6,307 bases of DNA from Acidobacteriota bacterium. GTDB taxonomy: Bacteria > Acidobacteriota > Terriglobia > Terriglobales > Acidobacteriaceae. A program made the translations under genes and the position numbers. The stretch lies in contig JAJXZK010000040.1 in assembly GCA_021780095.1 (NCBI GenBank), positions 1 through 6,307 on the forward strand. The letters are read 5' to 3'. Below the pieces are notes generated by a model. The model was not told the origin of the DNA. It saw only the letters and a program-made list of their open reading frames with translations, and made no database searches. The first letter of the stretch is position 1; each line of letters starts with the position of its first letter. Below are positions 1 to 5,805 of this stretch, piece by piece.

Positions 1-8
1 AAAGTTGG

Positions 9-14
9 TATAAT
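9..14 (+). promoter_or_regulatory. -10 box of the tRNA-Arg promoter
   Basis: A perfect TATAAT with an upstream TGG lies 9 bases before the mature tRNA 5' end, the expected spacing for a sigma-70 promoter driving a tRNA gene with a very short leader. The -35 element would lie outside the window, so only half of the promoter can be seen. Confidence 0.7.
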
Positions 15-23
15 TCGCATCAC

Positions 24-100
24 GCGCCCTTAGCTCAGCTGGATAGAGCGTTGGATTCCGATTCCAAAGGTCAGAGGTTCGAATCCTCTAGGGCGCGCCA
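24..100 (+). tRNA. tRNA-Arg (anticodon CCG), CCA encoded
   Basis: The full cloverleaf can be drawn by eye. The acceptor stem GCGCCCT (24-30) pairs with AGGGCGC (90-96), followed by discriminator G97 and encoded CCA (98-100). The D-arm is GCTC/GAGC. The anticodon stem TTGGA (51-55) pairs with TCCAA (63-67) around the loop TTCCGAT, placing anticodon CCG at 58-60, which reads the arginine codon CGG. The T-arm AGAGG/CCTCT carries the conserved TTCGAAT loop. Mature length is 77 nt. tRNA-Arg genes are frequent integration targets for phages and genomic islands, and an integrase start lies only 120 bases downstream in the same orientation. The 3' half of this tRNA is therefore probably the reconstituted end of an attachment site. 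No second copy of the tRNA 3' end was found in the window. Confidence 0.97.
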
Positions 101-112
101 ATAAATCAATTG

Positions 113-165
113 GTTACAGCGATCTCCGGCGGTCTCTACCCGAGTTTGCTGTAACATCGCTGTAA
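113..165. repeat. Triple TTACAGC motif, candidate integrase arm sites
   Basis: The heptamer TTACAGC occurs at 114-120 on the plus strand and twice on the minus strand, at 148-154 and 159-165. GTTACAGC (113-120) and GCTGTAAC (148-155) form an 8-bp perfect inverted repeat. TTACAGCGAT (114-123) and ATCGCTGTAA (156-165) form a 10-bp perfect one. Clustered short repeats between a tRNA attachment site and an integrase gene are what arm-type integrase or excisionase binding sites look like in phages and islands. That role is inferred from position. The alternation of two possible hairpins sharing one arm could also form a regulatory switch. Confidence 0.5.
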
Positions 166-187
166 TCCGACCCGGAACCGGGTAGAG
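134..187. repeat. 9-bp inverted repeat containing a compact palindrome
   Basis: CTCTACCCG (134-142) is perfectly complementary to CGGGTAGAG (179-187). The right arm overlaps a second, tighter palindrome: ACCCGG, two bases, CCGGGT (170-183). The two structures compete for the same right arm. There is no T-run after either stem, so a classic rho-independent terminator is unlikely. An operator or DNA-bending site for integrase control is more plausible, by inference from position only. Confidence 0.5.
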
Positions 188-216
188 CACCCCACAGATA
201 ACCACTGATGGGGTGC
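187..216 (+). promoter_or_regulatory. Hairpin over the integrase ribosome-binding region
   Basis: GCACCCCA (187-194) pairs perfectly with TGGGGTGC (209-216), leaving a 14-base loop. The right arm contains GGGGTG (210-215), the only Shine-Dalgarno-like sequence in front of the ATG at 220. In RNA the stem would hide that site, so it could hold integrase translation low. It may equally be a symmetric protein-binding site. The function is inferred; the pairing is directly visible. Confidence 0.45.
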
Positions 217-219
217 ATC

Positions 220-594
220 ATGGCCTCGTTCATTCCGCGTAAGGGTCCGAAGGGCAAGCGCGTCTGGCAGGCGCACATCCGCCGGCGAGGATTCCCGGCG
301 CAGGTCCGCACGCTCGATTCCAAAGCCAAGGCCGAGGCGTGGGCTTCGACAATCGAGTCCGAGATGGCACGAGGTATGTTCGTCTCGCGATCGGAGGCCG
401 AGGGCACGACGCTGTCCGAAGCCCTGGACCGCTACCTCGTCGAAGTCTCGTCTCAGAAGAAGGGGCGCGCCGCCGAAACATCGGTCGCGTCGGTCTGGCG
501 GCAGAACGTTATCGCGTCGCGTCCGCTGTCCGGCATCCGGGGGCACAACCTCACCAAAGTTCGTGATGCGTGGCTCAGTGAAGCGACGCCGGCA
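220..594 (+). pseudogene. Tyrosine recombinase (phage/island integrase), N-terminal stump
   Basis: The protein begins MASFIPRKGPKGKRVWQA, the style of phage and island integrases whose N-terminal domain binds arm-type DNA. It continues with the typical 'DSKAKAEAWASTIESEM' helix, then an alpha-helical core-binding (SAM-like) segment ending near 'PLSGIRGHNLTKVRDAWLSE'. About 120 codons remain of the usual 330-400. The whole catalytic domain with its R-H-R-Y residues is missing, so it cannot recombine DNA. I prefer the ATG at 220 over the in-frame ATG at 208, because residues before 220 (MGCI) do not resemble the family and 208 lies inside a hairpin arm. The gene sits just downstream of tRNA-Arg in the same direction, as expected for an integrase that used this tRNA as target. 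At about 583-597 it runs in frame into an IstA fragment. Family assignment is from recognised sequence style. Confidence 0.8.
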
Positions 595-1197
595 TTACCG
601 TTGCCGATGCCAACGCCGTTCGATGGCTATGTCGAGGTGCTGGCGCGCGTTTCCAGTACCTGTCTGGTCACTGTGCAACGTAACCGGTATTCCGTCCCCT
701 GCCATCTGGCCAACCAGAAGGTGGCGATCCACCTCTACCCAGCCCGGATCGAGGTGTCTGCCGAGAATGCGATCGTGGCGTGCCATACACGGCTGCTGGA
801 GCGTGACCAGGTCAGCTATGACTGGCAGCACTACATCCCGCTTATTGAGAAGAAGCCCGGCGCCTTGCGCAACGGCGCGCCGTTTGCCGATATGCCAGTC
901 CCCTTTGCCAAACTGCAAACCGCCTTACGACGACGAGAACGACAACAGGGCGACCGCACCATGGCCCGTGTGCTTGCCGCCGTGCCGGCCCATGGCTTGG
1001 AGGCGGTGCTGGTCGCAGTCGAGCTGGTGCTGGAGTCGGGGTTACTCAGTGTCGAGCATGTGATCAACGTGCTGGCACGTCTGAGTCCGTCGCCACTGCC
1101 CGCACAGGTGGAAACCCGTCTCACGCTCATCGAAGAACCGCTGGCGGATACCTCGCGCTATGACAGCCTGAATGCGCAGGAGGTGTCCCATGTCTGA
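595..1197 (+). pseudogene. istA: IstA transposase, C-terminal fragment (IS21 family)
   Basis: Roughly the last 200 residues of IS21-type IstA are present. They begin near 'LPLPMPTPFDGYVE' and include the diagnostic 'TCLVTVQRNRYSVPC', 'YDWQHYIPLIEKKPGALRNGAPF' (read in two pieces) and the helical tail that precedes istB in this family. IstA normally has about 400-500 residues, with an N-terminal helix-turn-helix and a DDE catalytic core. Both are lost here, so the fragment has no catalytic centre. The reading frame is open from the integrase start at 208/220 through to the stop at 1195-1197, which makes a 329-codon integrase-IstA chimera. Its stop overlaps the istB start by 8 bases, as in intact IS21 elements. 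The homology break could be placed anywhere between about 578 and 600. Confidence 0.85.
1178..1183 (+). promoter_or_regulatory. istB ribosome-binding site
   Basis: A perfect AGGAGG lies 6 bases before the ATG at 1190, inside the end of the istA frame. It fixes the istB start at 1190 rather than at the upstream in-frame ATG at 1172. The latter would add MRRRCP, which is not IstB-like. The overlap ATGTCTGA joins the two genes and suggests translational coupling. Confidence 0.8.
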
Positions 1198-1987
1198 CAT
1201 CATCACCCAACTCAAGGCGCTCAAGTTACAGGGTATGGCGGACTGCTATGTCGAGCTGCAAAGCCAGGGCGCCACGGCGTCGCTGGACTCGTCGGTATGG
1301 CTGCTGCATCATCTGCTGGAGGCGGAAACTCATGATCGAGGCCTCCGTACCTTGCGGTATCAAATGAATGCTGCCCGGTTCACCGGAACCTGCTGGGCTT
1401 CGACTTCGGGCAATCCTAAGGTGGATAAACAACTGATCAGTCAGCTTGCCACCCTGGAGTTTACCGATGCCGCACAGAATCTCATGTTGGTCGGCGGAAC
1501 AGGCACCGGCAAAACCCATCTGGCAACGGCGATTGGCGTCTCCGGCATTCAGCAGCACGGCAAAAGAGTGCGCTTTTACTCCACGGTGGATCTTGCCAAT
1601 ACGCTGGGGCAGGAGAAAGCAGCGGGCAAACAGGGCAAGCTGGCCCTCAGCCTGATGCAGATGGACTTGGTCATTCTCGACGAGCTGGGCTATCTGCCGT
1701 TCTCTCAGGCCGGCGGCGCATTGCTGTTCCACCTGCTCTCCAAGCTCTACGAGCGGACCAGCGTCATCATCACGACTAATCTGACCTTCTCGGAATGGAG
1801 CAGCGTGTTCGGCGATGCCAAGCTGACCACCGCGCTGCTGGATCGGCTGACGCATCATTGCCATATCATCGAAACCGGCAACGAGTCATTCCGCTTCAAG
1901 GAAAGTAGTGCAACCGCCAAGGATCGCATCAAGTCGCGCGAGAAAGCTCAACGCTCACCCGCAACAGAGGAAACAGAACCATTCTGA
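1190..1987 (+). CDS. istB: IstB helper ATPase of an IS21-family element
   Basis: IstB is the AAA+ ATPase, related to DnaC, that assembles on target DNA and activates the IstA transposase. The 265-residue product has the normal family length. It opens with the helical '[16 protein letters not shown]' domain, then Walker [10 protein letters not shown] (residues 102-110), Walker [12 protein letters not shown] (161-171), the sensor-like TTN (195-197), and the family's '[20 protein letters not shown]' tail. One stretch is abnormal. Residues about 65-75 do not look like IstB, whereas the neighbouring frame at 1381-1416 reads [12 protein letters not shown], which does. A lost base near 1379-1382 and a gained base near 1414-1419 would explain this. 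The start is set by AGGAGG at 1178-1183. The ATPase motifs are intact, but the linker between the N-terminal and ATPase domains is altered, so activity is uncertain. It has no functional IstA partner here. Confidence 0.93.
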   Translation: MSDIITQLKALKLQGMADCYVELQSQGATASLDSSVWLLHHLLEAETHDRGLRTLRYQMNAARFTGTCWASTSGNPKVDKQLISQLATLEFTDAAQNLMLVGGTGTGKTHLATAIGVSGIQQHGKRVRFYSTVDLANTLGQEKAAGKQGKLALSLMQMDLVILDELGYLPFSQAGGALLFHLLSKLYERTSVIITTNLTFSEWSSVFGDAKLTTALLDRLTHHCHIIETGNESFRFKESSATAKDRIKSREKAQRSPATEETEPF

Positions 1988-2005
1988 AGCAGTACGTGCC
2001 TTCAG
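1984..2005. repeat. Small hairpin at the istB stop codon
   Basis: CTGAAGCA (1984-1991) pairs with TGC plus TTCAG (1997-2005) through one bulged C at 2000, leaving a 5-base loop. It spans the istB TGA. No T-run follows on the plus strand, so it is a weak terminator candidate at best. It may be chance. Confidence 0.25.
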
Positions 2006-2119
2006 CCCGTATGCCGCCAAAATAATCTACGCTGAAGATCGGCCGTTGCGAACAACCCAGCATCGGGAAGGTGTTGGGGCGCTATGCGCAGGTCTGGGTC
2101 ATGGAATCCCCCAATCGCG
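1988..2119. other. Gap between convergent genes, no clear content
   Basis: These 132 bases separate the istB stop from the stop of the large minus-strand gene. I looked for an IS21 right terminal repeat, a bidirectional terminator with flanking T-runs and a target duplication, and found none convincingly. If the IS right end still exists it should lie here. An open plus-strand stretch from 2026 has protein-like composition for about 40 codons, but has no start and matches nothing I recognise. Confidence 0.5.
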
Positions 2120-5100
2120 TCAGCCTCCCCCGTCCGCGGGTGGAAACACGAAATACGACCGGAACGCGATATCCAGCGCACGATCGGCCAATATATCGGC
2201 TGTCTTCTCCGACTTGTGAAACCGCCCTCGGTAATATCGGCTGAGCGCGTGTTCAGCAAGGGGATACTGCCGCTCGAGGTCTTCATAGATTCTTTGATGT
2301 CTAGGATTCTCCATTGACCACGCGCGCAAATCCGTATCCACCTGCGCACGCGTATTGTACGGCCGGTTCGTCAATGCCCAGGGACGCAGGAGGACATTGG
2401 CCCACATGGTTTGGACCAAACTACGTATAGTCCCGGTCGGGTGCAGCGTGCCTTCATTTTGACCAGACCCCAAGGCGCGATCTAAGAGGCTTGCCAAGGT
2501 ACCGACAGCGGCGGGCAGCAACGAGACGGCATTCGCAACCGGCGGACCGAATTGCACGGTGCATGGCGAGTGTGCCGCCGTGGCGTCCAGCGGATGAACC
2601 TGCCAGCTGCCGAGAAAAAAATAGGACGCACCGACATCGATCGCCCACATATGGCCATTATGGTTGTCTGAGAACACTGCAGGAGGACGCCAACCATAAC
2701 GGATGACGGTAATCATTCCCGGAATTTGGGGTCCTATGAATCGGTTGGAACTCGAGAACTCTGTCCAGAAATGCGCAGGAGTGGTGTCGGCCGCAATTGA
2801 AAGGAGCGCATACCAGTCTCCCTCCCAGTTGAAGGGTTCATCAATGAGCACGAACCGCCGTCCCAGAGAAGGCGTCTTCTGCCAATATACCGTTACATTC
2901 GGCGAGTGGGCCGGGTTTGTGAGTGTTCGGAACAACTTGTGGTTGTATTGAATCCCGCCGCCCGAAATGTTTCCGGGCACAGGGCCGAGCGCGAACGTGC
3001 TCGCGTACCCGGGCGGAACCGGCGGGGGCCCATAGAGATAAAACGCGTCGGAGTCGAACTGCGACTGGGCAAGCGGCAGGACCTGCGCACAGGCGGAACG
3101 GAGCTTTTGGCCTTTGGAGAACAGACGCGGCCATCCGCCCGGCCCCGGTCCGGCATAGACGTGAACGGGCCGAATCCAGGCAATATTGCCCAGTGGCACA
3201 TAGTGGTACGCCTGCTGGCCGCCAGACGGACTTTTCGTTAGGGCCACCACCCCGATGATTCCACTGGTCCCGTATGGTGCGGACGGTAATGTCAGCGCAG
3301 ATGAGCGGCTCCAGCTCAACACATAAAAGGGGTGCTTTTTGTCGTCCGTGTTTCCGATGATATCGGTGGGTACGGTGGCCCATTCCCACCCAAGGAAACC
3401 ATTGAACCCCCGGGCCATCTGCGGATGTGGCAACGGCAGCATGTAGAGTTTGTTGTCGATATACGGGCTGTAGGACGAAGGCGGCAGATGGAACACAGTC
3501 GAGCCGCCGTCACCGTAACCCGCAGGCGGCATCCGCAGGCGGATGAGGGTCTCGTGCTCGCCATTCCCCAAAAGGTCGATAGTCGTGCGCCACAGTACCG
3601 GTATATGCGCTCGACGCAAGGCCCGGGTGTTTCTCAACCAGCTACGCCAGTTCGGTTGACAGTCATCGGCTCCGTATTTGGGGCAAACACCACCCGGAAA
3701 TCCCGTTTCAACCGTTTTGGCCAGCACGCGATTCCATGGTGCAGGAGTCCAGTGAGGGCGGTGAAATTGTGGATACCGAGGGGATAGCTGCGGATTGTTG
3801 CTGCCGAATGGGACGTTACGAAACTGATTGAAGTTCTTGACGAGCGCTTTACAGCCCGGAGACGCGGGATAAACGGCCTTCGGAACGACCGCCTGGACCG
3901 GGTAGGCAGCATAGCGCCCGAGGTAGTGCGTGCGGGCCAATGGATGGCGGACCTTGAGATTCGGCATGACCGGCCGACGATGCGAACCAAAGATTTCAGC
4001 CAGAGTCGTGTTGGGATTTTCGTAGGGCGGCCGTTTTAATTCCGAAATTCTGCGATTGTACATTTCGACTAGGGCCGAGAGCGAACGCTCACGAATTTGT
4101 TGATTGTATTCTTCATTGCGACGGTGCAGCCAACTGCGCTGCTGATCTTTCACAATGTTTTGTTCGTCGTCCGTCTTCAATGCGGCCGAATAGGCGTCAG
4201 CCAGCTGCCGGTCAAGGTGCCGCAATAGCGGCAGGGCGCAAATCTCCGACTCGACGAAGGTCAGTGCATGCTTGTTTCCGCAGCCGAAACTTGGTCTCGA
4301 CCCCTTCCAGGCCGGCGCATACAACTCAGGAAAGAGTTTGTTTCCGTTGGCCGCGGCCAGGTCGATTGACGTTTTTCCCTGATCGTTCTTGGCATAAGCA
4401 TCCGCGCCGTGTACGATCAACAGAACGGCAAGATCCTCGCCGTTAAGCCAGTTACCTGCTAATGGACCTATGTCCGGTGATTGACCTATGTGGTATGCCG
4501 CGAACTGAAGCGGCGTCCAGCCAGTAGAAGTTTTCGCATTGACATCGGCTCCATGGGCGATCAGAAACTTTGCAACATCCACCCTTCCCCCAGCAACGGC
4601 TGCGTCGAGCGGCGTAAAACCATTTATGGTTCTTGAGTTAACGCTTGATCCTTTGTCAATCAGCAGCGCAACCATATCCTTGTAACCGAACTGCGAAGCG
4701 ATATCGATGGGTAAGTCGCCAAACTTGGCTCCCGCGTTCACGTTGGCCCCATTGGCAATCAAGAGTTCCGCTAGATTCTTGGAGTTGTGCATCGCGGCAG
4801 CATAGAGAGGGGTATCGCCATTTTTTTCGGCGTTAACATCCGCCCCCGCTGAAATCAGCACTTTTGCCATTTCTACGTTTCCGGCAAAGGCCGTCTCGAG
4901 GAGAGGTGTGAAACCCTCGGCATCCCTCGCGTTAACATTCACGCCGGCAGCCAGAAGCCGTTTAACCTCGTCTACGTTGCCCGACTTCGCCGCGTAACTC
5001 AGTAGATTATTCCGGCCGTAAGTATTCCCCTGCTCAGCGGCCTTGTGTAGCCAGCTCGATGCCTCGTCATCGTTCTGTGGCACGCCTAGACCATATCTGT

Positions 5101-5728
5101 ACATTACGCCGAGGTCGGTCTGGGCGTTGGCATTTCCCTGATCGGCTGCTTTGCGCAACCATTTTGCAGCCTCGGAAGCATTTTCGGACACGCCTTGGCC
5201 GCGGAAGTACATGTGGCCGGCAAAAATCTGAGCCTTTACATATCCCTGCTCGGCTGATTTGCGGAACCACTTCAGCGCCTCGATATAGTTCTGCGCCACC
5301 CCTTGGCCGTGGAAGTACATGAACCCGAGGTTGTACTGGGCAAGCACGTCCCCTTGCGAGGCGGCCTTGCGGTACCACTTCACGGCCTTGGTGTTGTCTT
5401 TAGGTACGCCCCGGCCTCTTTCGTACATAAAGCCGAGGATGGCCTGGGCCTTGGCGTTCCCTAGCGCGGCTACCTGGTGGAACCATTTCACCGCTTCCGA
5501 GACATTTCTTGGTACGCCTTCTCCTTTGGCATACATCCAACCGAGACTGTACTGTGCCATCGCATTGCCGTGCTCGGCCAGCGGTTGCAGTAGCGCGAAA
5601 GCGCTTTTGTAGTTTTTGGCCTTAAAGGCGGCCATGCCATCGGACAATGTGTCCGCAAAAGCTAGCATAGGGAAGCAGATCAACGTCAGCAGAAATACGA
5701 AGAATCTCGTTTTTGCGTGCACGGGCAT
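2120..5728 (-). CDS. Exported Sel1-ankyrin-LprI multidomain protein, unknown C-terminus
   Basis: This 1202-residue protein has no known overall function. Residues 1-25 are a Sec signal peptide: H4/K6/R8, then a hydrophobic core, then AFA before D26. There is no lipobox, so it should be periplasmic or secreted. Five Sel1 repeats follow (about 56-235), then ankyrin repeats (about 240-470), an LprI/DUF1311-like module (about 476-566), and about 635 residues of unknown type rich in Trp, Tyr, Pro and Gly (567-1202). Sel1 and ankyrin repeats are protein-binding scaffolds. LprI-type modules include a periplasmic lysozyme inhibitor. An envelope scaffold or a defence against cell-wall enzymes is therefore plausible, but this is inference. 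The start at 5728 is supported by AGGAA at 5732-5736 and by the signal peptide. No frameshift is visible in 3.6 kb, so the gene appears to be under selection. It stands alone, convergent with the IS remnant, and may be island cargo. A secreted effector is an alternative reading. Confidence 0.9.
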   Translation of the reverse strand: MPVHAKTRFFVFLLTLICFPMLAFADTLSDGMAAFKAKNYKSAFALLQPLAEHGNAMAQYSLGWMYAKGEGVPRNVSEAVKWFHQVAALGNAKAQAILGFMYERGRGVPKDNTKAVKWYRKAASQGDVLAQYNLGFMYFHGQGVAQNYIEALKWFRKSAEQGYVKAQIFAGHMYFRGQGVSENASEAAKWLRKAADQGNANAQTDLGVMYRYGLGVPQNDDEASSWLHKAAEQGNTYGRNNLLSYAAKSGNVDEVKRLLAAGVNVNARDAEGFTPLLETAFAGNVEMAKVLISAGADVNAEKNGDTPLYAAAMHNSKNLAELLIANGANVNAGAKFGDLPIDIASQFGYKDMVALLIDKGSSVNSRTINGFTPLDAAVAGGRVDVAKFLIAHGADVNAKTSTGWTPLQFAAYHIGQSPDIGPLAGNWLNGEDLAVLLIVHGADAYAKNDQGKTSIDLAAANGNKLFPELYAPAWKGSRPSFGCGNKHALTFVESEICALPLLRHLDRQLADAYSAALKTDDEQNIVKDQQRSWLHRRNEEYNQQIRERSLSALVEMYNRRISELKRPPYENPNTTLAEIFGSHRRPVMPNLKVRHPLARTHYLGRYAAYPVQAVVPKAVYPASPGCKALVKNFNQFRNVPFGSNNPQLSPRYPQFHRPHWTPAPWNRVLAKTVETGFPGGVCPKYGADDCQPNWRSWLRNTRALRRAHIPVLWRTTIDLLGNGEHETLIRLRMPPAGYGDGGSTVFHLPPSSYSPYIDNKLYMLPLPHPQMARGFNGFLGWEWATVPTDIIGNTDDKKHPFYVLSWSRSSALTLPSAPYGTSGIIGVVALTKSPSGGQQAYHYVPLGNIAWIRPVHVYAGPGPGGWPRLFSKGQKLRSACAQVLPLAQSQFDSDAFYLYGPPPVPPGYASTFALGPVPGNISGGGIQYNHKLFRTLTNPAHSPNVTVYWQKTPSLGRRFVLIDEPFNWEGDWYALLSIAADTTPAHFWTEFSSSNRFIGPQIPGMITVIRYGWRPPAVFSDNHNGHMWAIDVGASYFFLGSWQVHPLDATAAHSPCTVQFGPPVANAVSLLPAAVGTLASLLDRALGSGQNEGTLHPTGTIRSLVQTMWANVLLRPWALTNRPYNTRAQVDTDLRAWSMENPRHQRIYEDLERQYPLAEHALSRYYRGRFHKSEKTADILADRALDIAFRSYFVFPPADGGG
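2123..4030 (-). other. Unassigned ~636-residue C-terminal region of the large protein
   Basis: Residues 567-1202 match no family I recognise. The composition suggests a folded, mostly beta-structured extracellular protein, with many Trp, Tyr, Pro and Gly and few charged clusters. Five cysteines are present (626, 682, 690, 880, 1056). The spacing C682-x7-C690 looks like a disulfide loop. Residues 713-731 (WRTTIDLLGNGEHETLIRL) resemble a single FG-GAP or calcium-loop-like 'D-x-x-G-N-G-x-x-E' element, followed by a strand-like 'FYVLSWSRS' (801-809). The last 130 residues (about 1070-1190) look helical. A modular split into two or three domains near residues 700, 860 and 1065 is possible but cannot be proved by eye. 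Confidence 0.5.
4031..4303 (-). other. LprI/DUF1311-like module within the large protein
   Basis: Residues about 476-566 follow the family pattern: F-x-C near 481-483, then ESEIC (493-497), LDRQLADAY (505-513), a DQQRSWLHRRN block (528-538), and a terminal MYNRRISEL helix (556-564). LprI of Mycobacterium and its relatives are small exported proteins, some of which inhibit lysozyme. In typical members a second cysteine pair lies after the W-x-x-R-R block. Here that segment (539-555) has none, so only the C483-C497 pair could form. The module sits internally rather than as a free-standing protein. The assignment rests on motif recognition. Confidence 0.7.
4319..5011 (-). repeat. Ankyrin repeat array in the large protein
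   Basis: Residues about 240-470 hold six ankyrin repeats and a partial seventh. The repeated signature is G-x-TPL...A...G...(V/M)AK-x-LI-x-(A/H/N)GA-(D/N)-VN, seen at 271-300, 304-332, 337-365, 370-398 and 403-447. The first repeat (240-268) lacks the TPL start and acts as an N-cap. The sixth carries about 15-18 extra residues (roughly 412-430, 'YHIGQSPDIGPLAGNWL') between its two helices. Ankyrin arrays bind protein partners, and the long loop may shape the binding face. Confidence 0.9.
5024..5563 (-). repeat. Five Sel1 (TPR-like) repeats, exactly 36 residues each
   Basis: The conserved Gln of A-x-A-Q falls at residues 59, 95, 131, 167 and 203, an exact 36-residue (108-bp) period. Each unit continues with LG-x-MY, a G-x-GV turn, EA-x-KW, and a KAA-x-QG end. 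This is the Sel1-like repeat, an alpha-solenoid that binds proteins or peptides. Residues 26-55 form a capping helix pair, 'AAFKAKNYKSAFALLQPLA', common in this family. Equal lengths suggest relatively recent tandem growth or strong structural constraint. Confidence 0.95.
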
Positions 5729-5730
5729 CG

Positions 5731-5736
5731 TTTCCT
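5731..5736 (-). promoter_or_regulatory. Ribosome-binding site of the large gene
   Basis: On the minus strand AGGAAA precedes the ATG at 5728 with four bases between AGGA and the start. The spacing is slightly short but acceptable. It supports this ATG, and the next residues form a proper signal peptide. Confidence 0.55.
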
Positions 5737-5777
5737 ATTTTTCTTGTGGTGTGACTTGGTGCAATGCATCCTTATGA

Positions 5778-5805
5778 TTGCTAGATCACTGAACACCGGT
5801 GACAA
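5778..5805 (-). promoter_or_regulatory. Weak candidate promoter for the large gene
   Basis: On the minus strand TTGTCA (5800-5805) is close to a -35 consensus. TAGCAA (5778-5783) follows after 16 bases but matches only three of six -10 positions. It would give a leader of about 45 nt. No better pair was seen in the 200 bases upstream of the gene. Confidence 0.2.

Larger units (their letters stand above)
595..1987 (+). mobile_element. IS21-family insertion sequence remnant
   Basis: The segment carries the 3' part of istA followed by a near-complete istB in the native overlapping order. Intact family members are usually about 2-2.5 kb with terminal repeats flanking both genes. Here the left terminal repeat and roughly the first half or more of istA are absent, replaced directly by integrase sequence. 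I could not recognise a right terminal repeat between 1988 and 2119, so the true right boundary is undefined and the end given is simply the istB stop. No target-site duplication can be identified with the left end deleted. The element should be immobile on its own, although its IstB might still act with an intact IstA elsewhere. Confidence 0.8.

Noticed and set aside
460..470. GGGCGCGCC resembling the tRNA 3' end, a possible second att copy
   Set aside because: The match is only about nine GC-rich bases and lies inside the integrase coding sequence. It does not extend into the T-arm, so it is chance.
1226..1864. Minus-strand 212-codon open frame opposite istB
   Set aside because: It lies fully antisense to istB, whose Walker motifs prove the plus-strand frame. 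No independent signal was seen.
2026..2242. Plus-strand open stretch with protein-like residues (KIGRCEQPSIGKVLGRYAQVW)
   Set aside because: It has no start codon or ribosome-binding site, overlaps the 3' end of the well-supported minus-strand gene, and resembles no family I know. At most it is a short relic.
2841..3389. Minus-strand 182-codon open frame inside the large gene
   Set aside because: It is a shadow of the 1202-codon gene in another frame, and the composition (Arg, Ala, Pro-rich) is typical of out-of-frame GC-rich DNA.
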